Of a stretch of DNA of 64,000 nucleotides, positions 49,418 to 57,743 are shown in pieces. The notes beneath the pieces are model-generated. The model was not told the DNA's origin. It saw only the letters and a list, made by a program, of their open reading frames with translations, and did not search any database. The position numbers and the translations under genes were made by a program. The DNA comes from Streptomyces xanthophaeus (GTDB lineage: Bacteria; Actinomycetota; Actinomycetes; Streptomycetales; Streptomycetaceae). Within the stretch, counting starts at the first letter, position 1; the number at the start of each line of letters is the position of its first letter. The DNA lies in the NCBI RefSeq assembly GCF_030440515.1, contig NZ_CP076543.1, positions 3,997,501 through 4,061,500 of the forward strand. The letters run 5' to 3'.

Positions 49418-49828
49418 ATGACTGTTGAGCTGAACGAGACCGTGCGGGGGCTGCTCGACGCGCCGCACCCCGCCGTCCTTTCGACCATCAACCCGGACGG
49501 AAGCCCGCAGAGTTCGGTGATCTGGGTGACCCGCGACGGCGGCGACCTGCTGGTCTCCACCGAGCAGGGCCGCCGCAAGGAGCGCAACATCGTCCGGGAC
49601 GGGCGGGTCGGCATCACCGTCTTCGACCTGGCCAATCCCTTCCTCTACGCCGAGATCCGCGGCACGGCCACCGTCACCGAGGACATCGGCCGGTCGGTGG
49701 CCGTCCGTATCGCCGAGGAGTACATGGGCCCGGGCGCCGGCAAGGAGTACGCGCAGGCCCCGGCCGAGGACGTCCGGGTGGTCGTCCGCATCACCCCGAC
49801 CAAGGTCCTCGGCAACGCGGCCCGCTAG
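49418..49828 (+). CDS. PPOX class F420-dependent oxidoreductase
   Basis: This 136-residue protein has the split-barrel fold of the F420/flavin PPOX family: HPAVLSTINPDGSPQSSVIWV, RRKERNIVRDGRVGITVFDLANPFLYAEIRGTATV and a C-terminal VVVRITPTKV. F420-dependent members reduce biliverdin or other unsaturated compounds. The cofactor is inferred from the subgroup and not proven. The ATG at 49418 lies 95 bp after the DUF1266 gene. It converges with a hypothetical gene. Confidence 0.88.
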   Translation: MTVELNETVRGLLDAPHPAVLSTINPDGSPQSSVIWVTRDGGDLLVSTEQGRRKERNIVRDGRVGITVFDLANPFLYAEIRGTATVTEDIGRSVAVRIAEEYMGPGAGKEYAQAPAEDVRVVVRITPTKVLGNAAR

Positions 49829-49855
49829 GACCGCCGGCGAGCGGCCCGGCAGCCC

Positions 49856-50620
49856 TCAGGGAAGGCTGGGCCGGACCGCCTCCCAGGCGTCGACCGCCTG
49901 CGCCGAAGGGTCGGCGTCCGCGAGGTGGGGCCGCACGAGCACCAGCCACGGGATCAGGCTCTTGATCCGGCGCAGGTGCCGGATCCGGTGGTACGGGAGG
50001 TCCCGCCAGACCCGGCCCTGCGCCACGGCCTGCTCCGGGGTCAGGTCCATCAGCGCCAGCAGCTCCCGGCACAGGGCGGCCGGGTCACCGCCCTCGTCCG
50101 GGCCGAACTGCTGGATCAGATAGACCTGTACGGAGGCCAGTTCGGGCGCCCGGAGCAGATCGGGCCCGCCCTCGGCCCGCGCGCAGCGGTGGGTGGCGGC
50201 CAGCGCGATCCGGCCCCAGCGCAGCCGGATCCCGTCCGGCAGCCGCTCGTCCCGCATCCGCACCCCGGCCAGGACGCGCAGGGTCCGCGGGTGCGGTTCG
50301 TCCCGCAGCGGCGGGCCGGTGGCCAGCCAGGCCTCCAGCTCCTCCAGCGAGTGCCCGTCGGGCGGCACCGAGGTGAGCACCTGTCCCCGGGTGAGCAGCG
50401 CGACCATGGCGCCCGCGAGGTGGACCCTCGCGACGTGCCCGGCGTCGAAGGAGCCGACGGCCCGCCCGTGGCGCTCGATGCGGCGCAGGCCGATCCTGGA
50501 TTCCCCGACGGCGTAGACCTGTCCGGCCCGTGCCACCCCGCCGACGCACCGGACCACGCACACCCCGCCCGTGACGTCGGCCTCCTCGACGGAGTACACC
50601 TGCAATTCGGCGATGGACAC
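49856..50620 (-). CDS. Hypothetical protein
   Basis: This 254-residue protein is not recognised. The first 60 residues form a beta-rich segment (MSIAELQVYSVEEADVTGGVCVVRCVGGVARAGQVYAVG), like a small barrel. The rest is mixed, with a helical C-terminal half (SVQVYLIQQFGPDE, ALCRELLALMDLTPEQAVAQGRVWRDLPYHRIRHLRRIKSLIPWLVLVRPHL). There is no signal peptide and no clear catalytic motif. It lies 95 bp downstream of the two-domain GNAT gene on the same strand. The gene has normal codon bias, so coding status is fairly certain. Confidence 0.7.
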   Translation of the reverse strand: MSIAELQVYSVEEADVTGGVCVVRCVGGVARAGQVYAVGESRIGLRRIERHGRAVGSFDAGHVARVHLAGAMVALLTRGQVLTSVPPDGHSLEELEAWLATGPPLRDEPHPRTLRVLAGVRMRDERLPDGIRLRWGRIALAATHRCARAEGGPDLLRAPELASVQVYLIQQFGPDEGGDPAALCRELLALMDLTPEQAVAQGRVWRDLPYHRIRHLRRIKSLIPWLVLVRPHLADADPSAQAVDAWEAVRPSLP

Positions 50621-50715
50621 CCGCGCCCCCTTCCCCGGGCGGAGGTTACCTCCCGGGGCGGCCGGTCGCGCTCACACGGAGCCCCGGAGGTCCGGGGACG
50701 GGGGACCGGCCGGGT

Positions 50716-51651
50716 TCACCGGCTCGGGGCCTCCAGAACCAGGCGGATCTCGGTGACCTCGTAGCCGGCACGGTCGAAGGCGGCGGCCATCGGCACGTTG
50801 ACGGTGTCCGTGGTCGCGGTGATGCGCCCGGCGCCCTCGGAGGCATGGAAACGGGTGATCTCGCCCAGGATCTCGTCGATCAGCCCCTGGCCGCGCTGCT
50901 CCGGTACGACGCCCAGGTAGCCGACGTTGCGGTGGTACGGGGTCGCCGACGGGACGGCCAGGCCCGCGAGGCGGCCGTCCGGGAGGTGGGCCAGGCGCCA
51001 CCAGGAACGCTCGCCGGGGCAGTCGAGGTAGAACTCGAAGTCCTCGCGGGCCAGCTGCTCGGCGTCCATCAGCTCCAGTTCGTGCCGGGTCGTCAGGTCG
51101 AGGCTGTCGTGGGAGAGCCGGACGAAGGCGTCCAGCATCTCCTCGTCGGTGCCCTCGCGGAAGACGAGCCGGCCGGTGGGCTCGGCGGTGCCGGCGTCCG
51201 GGGTCCACTCGTAGCGCAGGCGCTCGATCTCGCGCGTCAGCCCGGCCGCGGTCGCGGCCTGCCGGCGCCAGGCGACGGCCGCGGCCAGCTCCGGCTGCTC
51301 CCGCCAGTCGCGGGGCAGCGAGAGGTTGTAGCCGGGCCGCTTGCCGAAGGCGGCGTGCCCGGCCTCCAGCAGGGCGGCGGCGACCTCGGCCGGGTCGGCC
51401 ACGTCCCCCCGCACCTGGAGGCAGTCGAGCGCGACGGGCCGCTCACTGTCGGCGCGCCCCCACCACAGGGCGCGGGCGAGGATCCGCCCGTCCTCGTCCT
51501 CGGCGAGCCAGATCCACTCGGGCCGGATCTGGTTCTCCGCGAGCTCCTCCCGGATCCGCTCGGCGGTCAGGGCGGGCACGGGGCCGTCGGCGGGGTGGGC
51601 GACGGCACGGTCGAGGTCCGCGGGGTCCGCGAGGGCAGCACGAAAGATCAT
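50716..51651 (-). CDS. GNAT family N-acetyltransferase (two-domain)
   Basis: This 311-residue protein has two GNAT-like halves. The N-terminal half (about 1-150; LAEDEDGRILARALWWG) lacks a clear CoA loop. The C-terminal half (about 160-311) has VGYLGVVPEQRGQGLIDEILGEITRFH, the acetyl-CoA-binding segment, and ends AAFDRAGYEVTEIRLVLE. It likely acetylates an amine; the substrate is unknown. The ATG at 51651 (MIFRAALADP) is favoured over an in-frame upstream codon at 51696. Confidence 0.82.
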   Translation of the reverse strand: MIFRAALADPADLDRAVAHPADGPVPALTAERIREELAENQIRPEWIWLAEDEDGRILARALWWGRADSERPVALDCLQVRGDVADPAEVAAALLEAGHAAFGKRPGYNLSLPRDWREQPELAAAVAWRRQAATAAGLTREIERLRYEWTPDAGTAEPTGRLVFREGTDEEMLDAFVRLSHDSLDLTTRHELELMDAEQLAREDFEFYLDCPGERSWWRLAHLPDGRLAGLAVPSATPYHRNVGYLGVVPEQRGQGLIDEILGEITRFHASEGAGRITATTDTVNVPMAAAFDRAGYEVTEIRLVLEAPSR

Positions 51652-51708
51652 TGGCCGATGATCACACGGGGTCACCGCTCCGACCAGGGGTTTCACCCCG
51701 CGGCTCGG

Positions 51709-52338
51709 TCACTCCCGCCGTTCCACGATCCCTTCCAGCGCGTGCGCGTACTCCCGCAGGCGCCGCTCGAAGGGCTCCGCCGAGCCCGACGAGGGCATCA
51801 GCAGGCCGGGCAGGAACGCGACCCGCCACATCAGGAACACCTCATGGAGCGACCGCCCACGGCCGGGCCCGCCCCACGCGCACACCGCGCCGATCACCTC
51901 CGCGATCTCCCGGGCCCCGGACTTCACGTCCTCGCCACCGCGCAGGGCAGCCACCCCCACCAGCGCCTGGAGGAGATGCGCCAGCTGGAGGTCGGCGCCC
52001 ATCCGGGCCATGCGGCGCACCGTTTCCGGCGCGCCGAGGTCCGGGGTGTACTCCTCGATGCGTCCCGACCACATCAGCAGGGTGACCGGCGGGACGTCGT
52101 GCTCCCGCAGGTAACCGAGCCCGTCCATGACGTCCATCGACTCGGCGTGGAAGTCACCCAGCCGACGCACCACGTCCAGCGCCCGGTCCAGCTCGGCGCG
52201 GTGACGCGCGACGAACGCGCCCACCGACACCGATTCCAGCGCCGAGCCGCACTCGACGAGCGCGCCGAGCGGACCGAAGACCTCGCGTACGAGCGTCGTC
52301 TCCGATGCCACCGGCAGCGCGGCCCCCTGGTCCGCCAT
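51709..52338 (-). CDS. Hypothetical helical protein
   Basis: This 209-residue protein is mostly helical and has no family that I can name. Features are RHRAELDRALDVVRRLGDFHAESMDVMDGLGYLREHDVPPVTLLMWSGRIEEYTP, then LQLAHLLQALVGVAALRGGEDV and a WRVAFLPGLLMPS segment. There is no signal peptide. It starts at 52338. The bases just upstream (about 52352-52393) hold repeated CTACG units with no clear function. It is on the same strand as the bkd operon but lies beyond that operon's terminator. Confidence 0.6.
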   Translation of the reverse strand: MADQGAALPVASETTLVREVFGPLGALVECGSALESVSVGAFVARHRAELDRALDVVRRLGDFHAESMDVMDGLGYLREHDVPPVTLLMWSGRIEEYTPDLGAPETVRRMARMGADLQLAHLLQALVGVAALRGGEDVKSGAREIAEVIGAVCAWGGPGRGRSLHEVFLMWRVAFLPGLLMPSSGSAEPFERRLREYAHALEGIVERRE

Positions 52339-52430
52339 CCCGCCGCTCCTTCGCCTGCGCCTACGCCCGCGCCTACGTCTACGTCTACGTCACGGAGAGG
52401 CGCTCGGGGAGCCGGTCGGTTCCGCCCGTG

Positions 52431-52467
52431 CCGATGGCCGGCCTCCGCGGGGGAGACCGGCCATCGG
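52431..52467. terminator. Terminator of the bkd operon
   Basis: An 11-bp stem (CCGATGGCCGG and its complement) with a 15-nt loop lies 21 bp downstream of the end of the minus-strand E2 gene. It should end the bkdA-bkdB-bkdC transcript. Confidence 0.65.
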
Positions 52468-52487
52468 GTGGGGCGTCGTACGTGCCG

Positions 52488-53915
52488 CTACGACCAGGTG
52501 ATCAGGCGGCGGGGGTGTTCCAGGACCGCCGCGATGTCGGCCAGGAAGCGGGAGCCGAGCTCGCCGTCGATGAGACGGTGGTCGAAGGACAGCGCCAGGG
52601 TGGTGACCTGGCGCGGCTTCACCTTGCCCTTGTGGACCCACGGCTGGAGCTTGATCGCGCCGACCGCGAGGATCGCGGACTCGCCGGGGTTCAGGATCGG
52701 CGTACCGGTGTCGACGCCGAAGACGCCGACGTTGGTGATGGTGATCGTGCCGTTCTGCATGTCCGCCGGGGAGGTCTTGCCGTCACGGGCCGTGGCGACC
52801 AGCGAGGACAGGGACTCCGACAGCTCGCCGAGGGTCTTGGCGTGCGCGTCCTTGATGTTCGGGACGATCAGCCCGCGCGGGGTGGCCGCCGCGATGCCCA
52901 GGTTGACGTAGTGCTTGAGCACGATCTCCTGGGCCGCCTCGTCCCAGGACGCGTTGACGTCCGGGTTGCGGCGGATGGCCACCAGCACGGCCTTGGCGAT
53001 GAGCAGCAGCGGGTTGATCCGCAGCCCCGCGAGGTCCGGGTCGGCCTTGAGCTCCTGGACCAGCTTCATCGTGCGCGTCACGTCGAAGGTGATGAACTCG
53101 GTGACGTGCGGCGCGGTGAAGGCCGAGCCGACCATGGCCTGCGCGGTGACCTTGCGGACGCCCTTGACCGGGATACGGGTCTCCCGCGCCGAGGCGTCGG
53201 CCGCGGGGGCCGCGGCCACCGCGACGGGCGCGGCCACAGCGGCCGGGGCGGCGGCCGGAGCCGCCGCGGGGGCGGCTGCCTGCGGGGTGATCGCCGCGGC
53301 GGCCGCGGCGTGCACGTCCTCCCGGGTCACGACCCCGCCGTCGCCGGTGGGGACCACCGAGGCCAGGTCGATGCCGAGGTCCTTGGCGAGCTTGCGCACC
53401 GGCGGCTTGGCCAGCGGCCGCTCACCGGCCGGCTGCGCCGGGACGGCGGGCAGCGGCGCCGGTGCGGCCGGAGCCGCCGGAGCGGGCGCGGCCACCGCGG
53501 CCGCCGTGCCGTTCTGCGCGGCCACGGCTGGCGCCGGGGCGGCCTTGCGCGGGCGGCGCTTGGTGGAGGCCTCGGAGACCCCGTAGCCGACCAGCACGGG
53601 CTGGCGGGCGGCCGGGGCCGCCTCGGCGGCGGCCGGAGCGGCCACCTCCTGGACGGGGGCCGCAGCCTCCGCCTCGCCGGTCTGCACCGAGATGATGACC
53701 TGGCCGACGTCGACCGTGGTGCCCTCCTCGAAGAGGAGCGCGTGCACGACCCCGTCGAACGGGATCGGCAGTTCCACGGCGGCCTTGGCCGTCTCGACCT
53801 CGCAGACGACCTGGCCGTCGGTGACCGTGTCACCGGGCTGGACGTACCACTTGAGGATCTCGGCCTCGGTGAGGCCCTCGCCCACATCGGGCATCTTGAA
53901 TTCGCGGATGGTCAT
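52488..53915 (-). CDS. bkdC: Branched-chain 2-oxoacid dehydrogenase E2 (dihydrolipoamide acyltransferase)
   Basis: E2 carries the acyl group on lipoamide and passes it to CoA, giving the branched acyl-CoA starters used for branched fatty acids and polyketides. The 475-residue protein has one lipoyl domain (residues 1-78; lipoyl Lys K44 in EVETAKAAVELP) and an Ala/Pro-rich linker. A peripheral-subunit-binding domain (about 165-205; AKPPVRKLAKDLGIDL) follows. The catalytic domain ends LSFDHRLIDGELGSRFL, with H446 and D450. It is 12 bp downstream of the E1 beta gene. From memory the gene order matches the first bkd cluster of S. coelicolor. Pyruvate as substrate cannot be excluded. Confidence 0.88.
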   Translation of the reverse strand: MTIREFKMPDVGEGLTEAEILKWYVQPGDTVTDGQVVCEVETAKAAVELPIPFDGVVHALLFEEGTTVDVGQVIISVQTGEAEAAAPVQEVAAPAAAEAAPAARQPVLVGYGVSEASTKRRPRKAAPAPAVAAQNGTAAAVAAPAPAAPAAPAPLPAVPAQPAGERPLAKPPVRKLAKDLGIDLASVVPTGDGGVVTREDVHAAAAAAITPQAAAPAAAPAAAPAAVAAPVAVAAAPAADASARETRIPVKGVRKVTAQAMVGSAFTAPHVTEFITFDVTRTMKLVQELKADPDLAGLRINPLLLIAKAVLVAIRRNPDVNASWDEAAQEIVLKHYVNLGIAAATPRGLIVPNIKDAHAKTLGELSESLSSLVATARDGKTSPADMQNGTITITNVGVFGVDTGTPILNPGESAILAVGAIKLQPWVHKGKVKPRQVTTLALSFDHRLIDGELGSRFLADIAAVLEHPRRLITWS

Positions 53916-53927
53916 GACGCGGGTCTC

Positions 53928-54908
53928 CTAGTACGCCAGCGAGCGGTCGACGGCGTCGAGCACCCTGTCCAGGCCGGGCAGGTACTCGTCCTCCAGGCGG
54001 GCCGGCGGGTACGGGGCGTGGAAACCGCCCACGCGCAGGACCGGCGCCTCCAGGTGGTAGAAGCACCGCTCCGTGATGCGGGCGGCGACCTCCGCGCCCA
54101 CGCCGAGGAACACCGGCGCCTCGTGGACGACCACGAGCCGGCGGGTCTTCTCGACCGAGGCCTGGATCCCGTCGAAGTCCACCGGGGACATCGAGCGCAG
54201 GTCGAGGACCTCCACCGACTTGCCCTCCTCGGCGGCCGCGGCCGCGGCCTCCAGGCAGACCTTCACCATCGGGCCGTAGGCGGCCAGGGTGACGTCCGAG
54301 CCCTCGCGGCTCACGCGCGCCTTGTGCAGCTCGCCGGGGATGGCGTCGAAGTCGACCTCGCCCTTGTCCCAGTAGCGGCGCTTCGGCTCGAAGAAGATCA
54401 CCGGGTCGTCGCTGAGGATCGCCTGCTGGAGCATCCAGTAGGCGTCGCTCGCGTTCGAGGGGGAGACCACCTTGAGGCCCGGCACGTGCGCGAAGAGCGC
54501 CTCGGGGGACTCGCTGTGGTGCTCGACCGCGCCGATGCCGCCCGCGTACGGGATGCGCACGACGACGGGCATCTTGACCTTGCCCAGGGCGCGCGCGTGC
54601 ATCTTCGCGAGCTGCGTGACGATCTGGTCGTACGCGGGGAAGACGAAACCGTCGAACTGGATCTCCACGACCGGCCGGTACCCGCGCAGGGCCAGGCCGA
54701 TGGCGGTGCCGACGATGCCCGACTCGGCGAGCGGGGTGTCGATGACCCGCTCCTCGCCGAAGTCCTTCTGCAGGCCGTCGGTGATCCGGAAGACACCGCC
54801 CAGCTTGCCGACGTCCTCACCCATGATCAGGACCTTGGGGTCCTGCTCCAGGGCCTTGCGCAGCGACTCGTTGAGCGCCTTAGCGATCGACATCTTCTCG
54901 ACAGCCAT
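53928..54908 (-). CDS. bkdB: Branched-chain 2-oxoacid dehydrogenase E1 beta subunit
   Basis: This 326-residue protein is the beta subunit of the thiamine-diphosphate E1 enzyme. It has MGEDVGKLGGVFRITDGLQKDFG, RVIDTPLAESGIVGTAIGLALRGYRPVVEIQF (TPP-side contact glutamate) and the C-terminal transketolase domain (VLDLRSMSPVDFDGI, VVVHEAPVFLGVGAEVAARI). The ATG at 54908 shares one base with the stop of the E1 alpha gene, so the two subunits are translationally coupled and made in equal amounts. The family distinction between pyruvate and branched-chain substrate rests on gene order and subunit split. Confidence 0.92.
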   Translation of the reverse strand: MAVEKMSIAKALNESLRKALEQDPKVLIMGEDVGKLGGVFRITDGLQKDFGEERVIDTPLAESGIVGTAIGLALRGYRPVVEIQFDGFVFPAYDQIVTQLAKMHARALGKVKMPVVVRIPYAGGIGAVEHHSESPEALFAHVPGLKVVSPSNASDAYWMLQQAILSDDPVIFFEPKRRYWDKGEVDFDAIPGELHKARVSREGSDVTLAAYGPMVKVCLEAAAAAAEEGKSVEVLDLRSMSPVDFDGIQASVEKTRRLVVVHEAPVFLGVGAEVAARITERCFYHLEAPVLRVGGFHAPYPPARLEDEYLPGLDRVLDAVDRSLAY

Positions 54909-56110
54909 CAGTGACCCTCCTCGAAGGACGCGAGGTAGGCGGCGAACTGGGCGCGCTCCTCGTCGACGAGCGCGTGCCCGTCCGCGTAGACGTTCTCGAA
55001 GATCGCCATGGTGTCCGGGTCGGGCATGGCGCGCACGGCCTCGCGCACGCGCTTGCCCATGGCCTCGCTCTCGGCCTCCAGCTCCGTGAAGAACGCCTCG
55101 TCGGCGCCCCCGGTGGCCAGCAGGTGGGCCTTCAGGCGCAGGATCGGGTCCTTGGCCTCCCAGGCCGCCGTCTCCTCGTCCCGCCGGTACTTCGTCGGGT
55201 CGTCGGAGGTGGTGTGCGCGCCCATGCGGTACGTGAACGCCTCGACCAGGGTCGGGCCCTCGCCGCGGCGGGCCCGGTCCAGGGCCCAGCGGGTCACGGC
55301 CAGGCAGGCCAGCACGTCGTTGCCGTCGACGCGCACGCCCGGGAAGCCGAAGCCCTGTGCGCGCTGGTAGAGCGGCACGCGCATCTGGCGCTCGGTCGGC
55401 TCGGAGATCGCCCACTGGTTGTTCTGGCAGAAGAACACCACGGGGGAGTTGTAGACGGCGGAGAAGGTGAAGGCCTCCGCGACGTCACCCTGGCTGGACG
55501 CGCCGTCACCGAAGTAGGCGATGACCGCGGAGTCCGCGCCGTCCTTGGCCACGCCCATCGCGTAACCGGTCGCGTGGAGCGTCTGCGAGCCGATGACGAT
55601 CGTGTAGAGGTGGAAGTTGTTGGTGTTCGGGTCCCAGCCGCCGTGGTTCACGCCGCGGAACATGCCGAGCAGGTTGGTCGGGTCGACCCCGCGGCACCAG
55701 GCCACGCCGTGCTCACGGTAGGTCGGGAAGACGTAGTCCTCGTCGTTCAGCGCCCGGCCGGAGCCGATCTGGGCCGCTTCCTGGCCCAGGAGCGAGGCCC
55801 ACAGGCCCAGCTCGCCCTGACGCTGCAGGGCGGTCGCCTCACCGTCGAAGCGGCGGGTCATGACCATGTCGCGGTACAGACCGCGCAGGTCTTCGGTGGT
55901 GATATCGGCGACGAAGGGGGCGAATTCCGCGTTGTCCGCGTTGTCTACCCGGTCCCCTTCGGGCGTCAGCAGCTGTACGAGCTGAGGTACGGCGTCCTGC
56001 GTCTGCGCGGTGGCAGCGGCGGGCTTGGCGGCGGCGTTCGCCGCGCCTGCCGCCCGCTTGGTGCCGCTGCTGCGTCGCGGCTTGCGCGCGGCAGTGCTCT
56101 CCACGGTCAC
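54908..56110 (-). CDS. bkdA: Branched-chain 2-oxoacid dehydrogenase E1 alpha subunit
   Basis: This 400-residue protein is the alpha subunit of E1, which decarboxylates branched 2-oxoacids from Val, Leu and Ile. The thiamine diphosphate/Mg motif is GDGASSQGDVAEAF...NNQW. The phosphorylation-loop region YRMGAHTTSDDPTKYR is present. The N-terminal 45 residues are Ala/Lys-rich and probably disordered (KPRRSSGTKRAAGAAN). It is the first gene of the operon, divergent from a NarL-type regulator, with a 10-bp inverted repeat in the gap. Automated annotation may call it pyruvate dehydrogenase E1 alpha. Confidence 0.9.
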   Translation of the reverse strand: MTVESTAARKPRRSSGTKRAAGAANAAAKPAAATAQTQDAVPQLVQLLTPEGDRVDNADNAEFAPFVADITTEDLRGLYRDMVMTRRFDGEATALQRQGELGLWASLLGQEAAQIGSGRALNDEDYVFPTYREHGVAWCRGVDPTNLLGMFRGVNHGGWDPNTNNFHLYTIVIGSQTLHATGYAMGVAKDGADSAVIAYFGDGASSQGDVAEAFTFSAVYNSPVVFFCQNNQWAISEPTERQMRVPLYQRAQGFGFPGVRVDGNDVLACLAVTRWALDRARRGEGPTLVEAFTYRMGAHTTSDDPTKYRRDEETAAWEAKDPILRLKAHLLATGGADEAFFTELEAESEAMGKRVREAVRAMPDPDTMAIFENVYADGHALVDEERAQFAAYLASFEEGH

Positions 56111-56297
56111 GTGTGCTCCTCCGTCGGTCCGGCACCCGGGTTCTCCGGGGTCCAGTGCGGCTCACCTGTATCCGTAACGAGCGCACGGGGTGGGTGCGCT
56201 TCGCGTACGGGGATTCAGGCGTGACAGGTGCCCCGGCGAGTGCCCTGCGCAATGCACGTTACCCAGTGCGCCGCATAACTGCGAAACCCCGTTTGAC

Positions 56298-56333
56298 CTG
56301 CGTTTTTGCTTGGATTTCCTAGTAAAAACGCAG
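56298..56333. promoter_or_regulatory. Inverted repeat in the bkdA/response-regulator gap
   Basis: CTGCGTTTTT (56298-56307) and AAAAACGCAG (56324-56333) form a perfect 10-bp inverted repeat around a 16-nt AT-rich spacer. The 309-bp gap (56111-56419) holds no gene. The AT content of this repeat is far above its surroundings, and it sits between divergent promoters. It may be an Lrp/BkdR-type operator or an RNA hairpin. A looser repeat around TGCGCAATGCACG...CAGTGCGC lies nearby (about 56247-56275). Confidence 0.5.
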
Positions 56334-56419
56334 CAACGGGAACAACCACTGGTCACAGCCTTGCAGGGGCCGGGAACAACGGCACGTTATCCCGGGTAAC
56401 TCCGGCAGGGAAGGGGTGA

Positions 56420-57100
56420 GTGTGTGAAACTGACTTCGTGCGCGAAGACGGAAAAATCAAGGTATTCCTCCTGGACGACCACGAAGTGGTACGCCGGGGC
56501 GTCCACGAGCTCCTGTCGGTCGAAGACGACATCGAGATCGTCGGCGAGGCCGGTACCGCGGCCGATGCCCTGGTCCGTATCCCCGCCACCCGTCCCGACG
56601 TGGCCGTCCTCGACGTCCGGCTCCCGGACGGCAGCGGTGTGGAGGTCTGCCGCGAGGTGCGCTCGCAGGACGAGGACGTCAAATGCCTGATGCTGACCTC
56701 CTTCGCCGACGACGAGGCACTGTTCGACGCGATCATGGCCGGCGCCTCCGGCTACGTGCTCAAGGCGATCCGCGGCAATGAGCTGCTGAGCGCCGTACGC
56801 GACGTCGCCGCCGGCAGGTCGCTGCTGGACCCGGTCGCCACCGCCCGCGTGCTGGAGCGGCTGCGCGACGGCGGCAGGAGCGGCAGGGGCGACGACCGGC
56901 TCGCCCACCTCACCGAGCAGGAGCGGAAGATCCTCGACCTGATCGGCGAGGGCCTGACCAACCGCGTCATCGGCGAGCGGCTGCACCTGGCCGAGAAGAC
57001 CATCAAGAACTACGTCTCCAGCCTGCTCTCCAAGCTGGGCATGGAGCGCCGCTCGCAGGCCGCCGCCTACGTGGCCCGCCTGCAGGCCGAGCGGCGCTGA
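56420..57100 (+). CDS. NarL/LuxR-type response regulator (orphan)
   Basis: This regulator of about 226 residues has an intact receiver domain. It shows D19-D20 (FLLDDHEVVRRG), phospho-site D65 (AVLDVRLPDG), T93 and K115 (GYVLKAI), followed by a LuxR-type HTH (LTEQERKILDLIGEGLTNRVIGERLHLAEKTIKNYVSSLLSKLGMERRSQAA). GTG at 56420 has a close G-rich ribosome site; GTG at 56438 (REDGKIK) is the alternative start. No kinase gene adjoins it. From memory, the equivalent S. coelicolor orphan regulator SCO3818 is thought to work with non-adjacent kinases. It may control bkd or antibiotic genes. Confidence 0.9.
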   Translation: MCETDFVREDGKIKVFLLDDHEVVRRGVHELLSVEDDIEIVGEAGTAADALVRIPATRPDVAVLDVRLPDGSGVEVCREVRSQDEDVKCLMLTSFADDEALFDAIMAGASGYVLKAIRGNELLSAVRDVAAGRSLLDPVATARVLERLRDGGRSGRGDDRLAHLTEQERKILDLIGEGLTNRVIGERLHLAEKTIKNYVSSLLSKLGMERRSQAAAYVARLQAERR

Positions 57101-57256
57101 CCCTGACCCCCGCCGCACGCGCGCGTCACACATGGTGACGTTCCGGTGGCGGTGCGGGTCCCACGGGGCCCCGTGTTCCATTCGGGACCAACGTCCCCCG
57201 TCCTCGGGGCGGGCTGCTCTTCCCCGGCGGGGTGTCCGTGGCCGAGAGTGGACGCC

Positions 57257-57673
57257 ATGTCCTCCGAGGAACTCCACGCCGTCGAACTGCTGCGCCGGGT
57301 GCCGTACGGCCGCGTGGCCACGAGCATGCGCGCGCTGCCCTTCCTCGCGCTCGCCCGCCATATCGTGGCGGACGGCAGGGTGATCTTGAGAATGCATTCC
57401 GGTTTCGGCTACCACCAGGCCTGCAACGGCAGTGTGGTGGCCTACGGGGCCGACAATTCCCATGCGTCGGACCCCGAGCTCTGGTCGGTCCAGTTCACCG
57501 GAACGGCGCAGGTCACCGAACCCACCAACGCCGAACTGGAGCTCTTCGGCCCGGTTCCGCATTTCATCGACGGCCAGGTCTTCGACCCCGTCTACATGCG
57601 GATAGAACCCCAGTTCGTCACCGTGCACTCACTGGCCCGGAATGCGGACCGGGAGTACCAGTACGCGCTCTGA
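57257..57673 (+). CDS. Pyridoxamine 5'-phosphate oxidase family protein
   Basis: This 138-residue protein has the split-barrel flavin fold: AVELLRRVPYGRVATSMRALPFLALARHIVADGRVILRMHSGFGYHQAC, then VAYGADNS and LWSVQFTGTAQV. The last resembles the substrate/FMN region of PPOX proteins that act as nitroimidazole-resistance or heme-related enzymes. The cofactor is probably FMN. The ATG at 57257 is preceded by GAGAGTGG. It follows the response regulator on the same strand and is ended by a strong hairpin shared with the convergent kinase gene. The substrate is unknown. Confidence 0.82.
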   Translation: MSSEELHAVELLRRVPYGRVATSMRALPFLALARHIVADGRVILRMHSGFGYHQACNGSVVAYGADNSHASDPELWSVQFTGTAQVTEPTNAELELFGPVPHFIDGQVFDPVYMRIEPQFVTVHSLARNADREYQYAL

Positions 57674-57696
57674 CCCGCGCTCACGCGGATACGGGA

Positions 57697-57730
57697 ACGG
57701 GCCCGGCGGAATTGATTCCGCCGGGCCCGT
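57697..57730. terminator. Strong hairpin between PPOX gene and kinase gene
   Basis: A perfect 16-bp stem (ACGGGCCCGGCGGAAT and its complement) around 2 nt, with further partial pairing outside, lies between the convergent ends of the PPOX protein (+) and the Ser/Thr kinase (-). It is a clear two-way terminator. Confidence 0.8.
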
Positions 57731-57743
57731 CCGCGTATCCGTC

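Noticed and set aside
52352..52393. CTACG-type short repeats upstream of the 51709-52338 gene as a functional element.
   Set aside because: The units are short and imperfect, and no dyad or promoter could be recognised.
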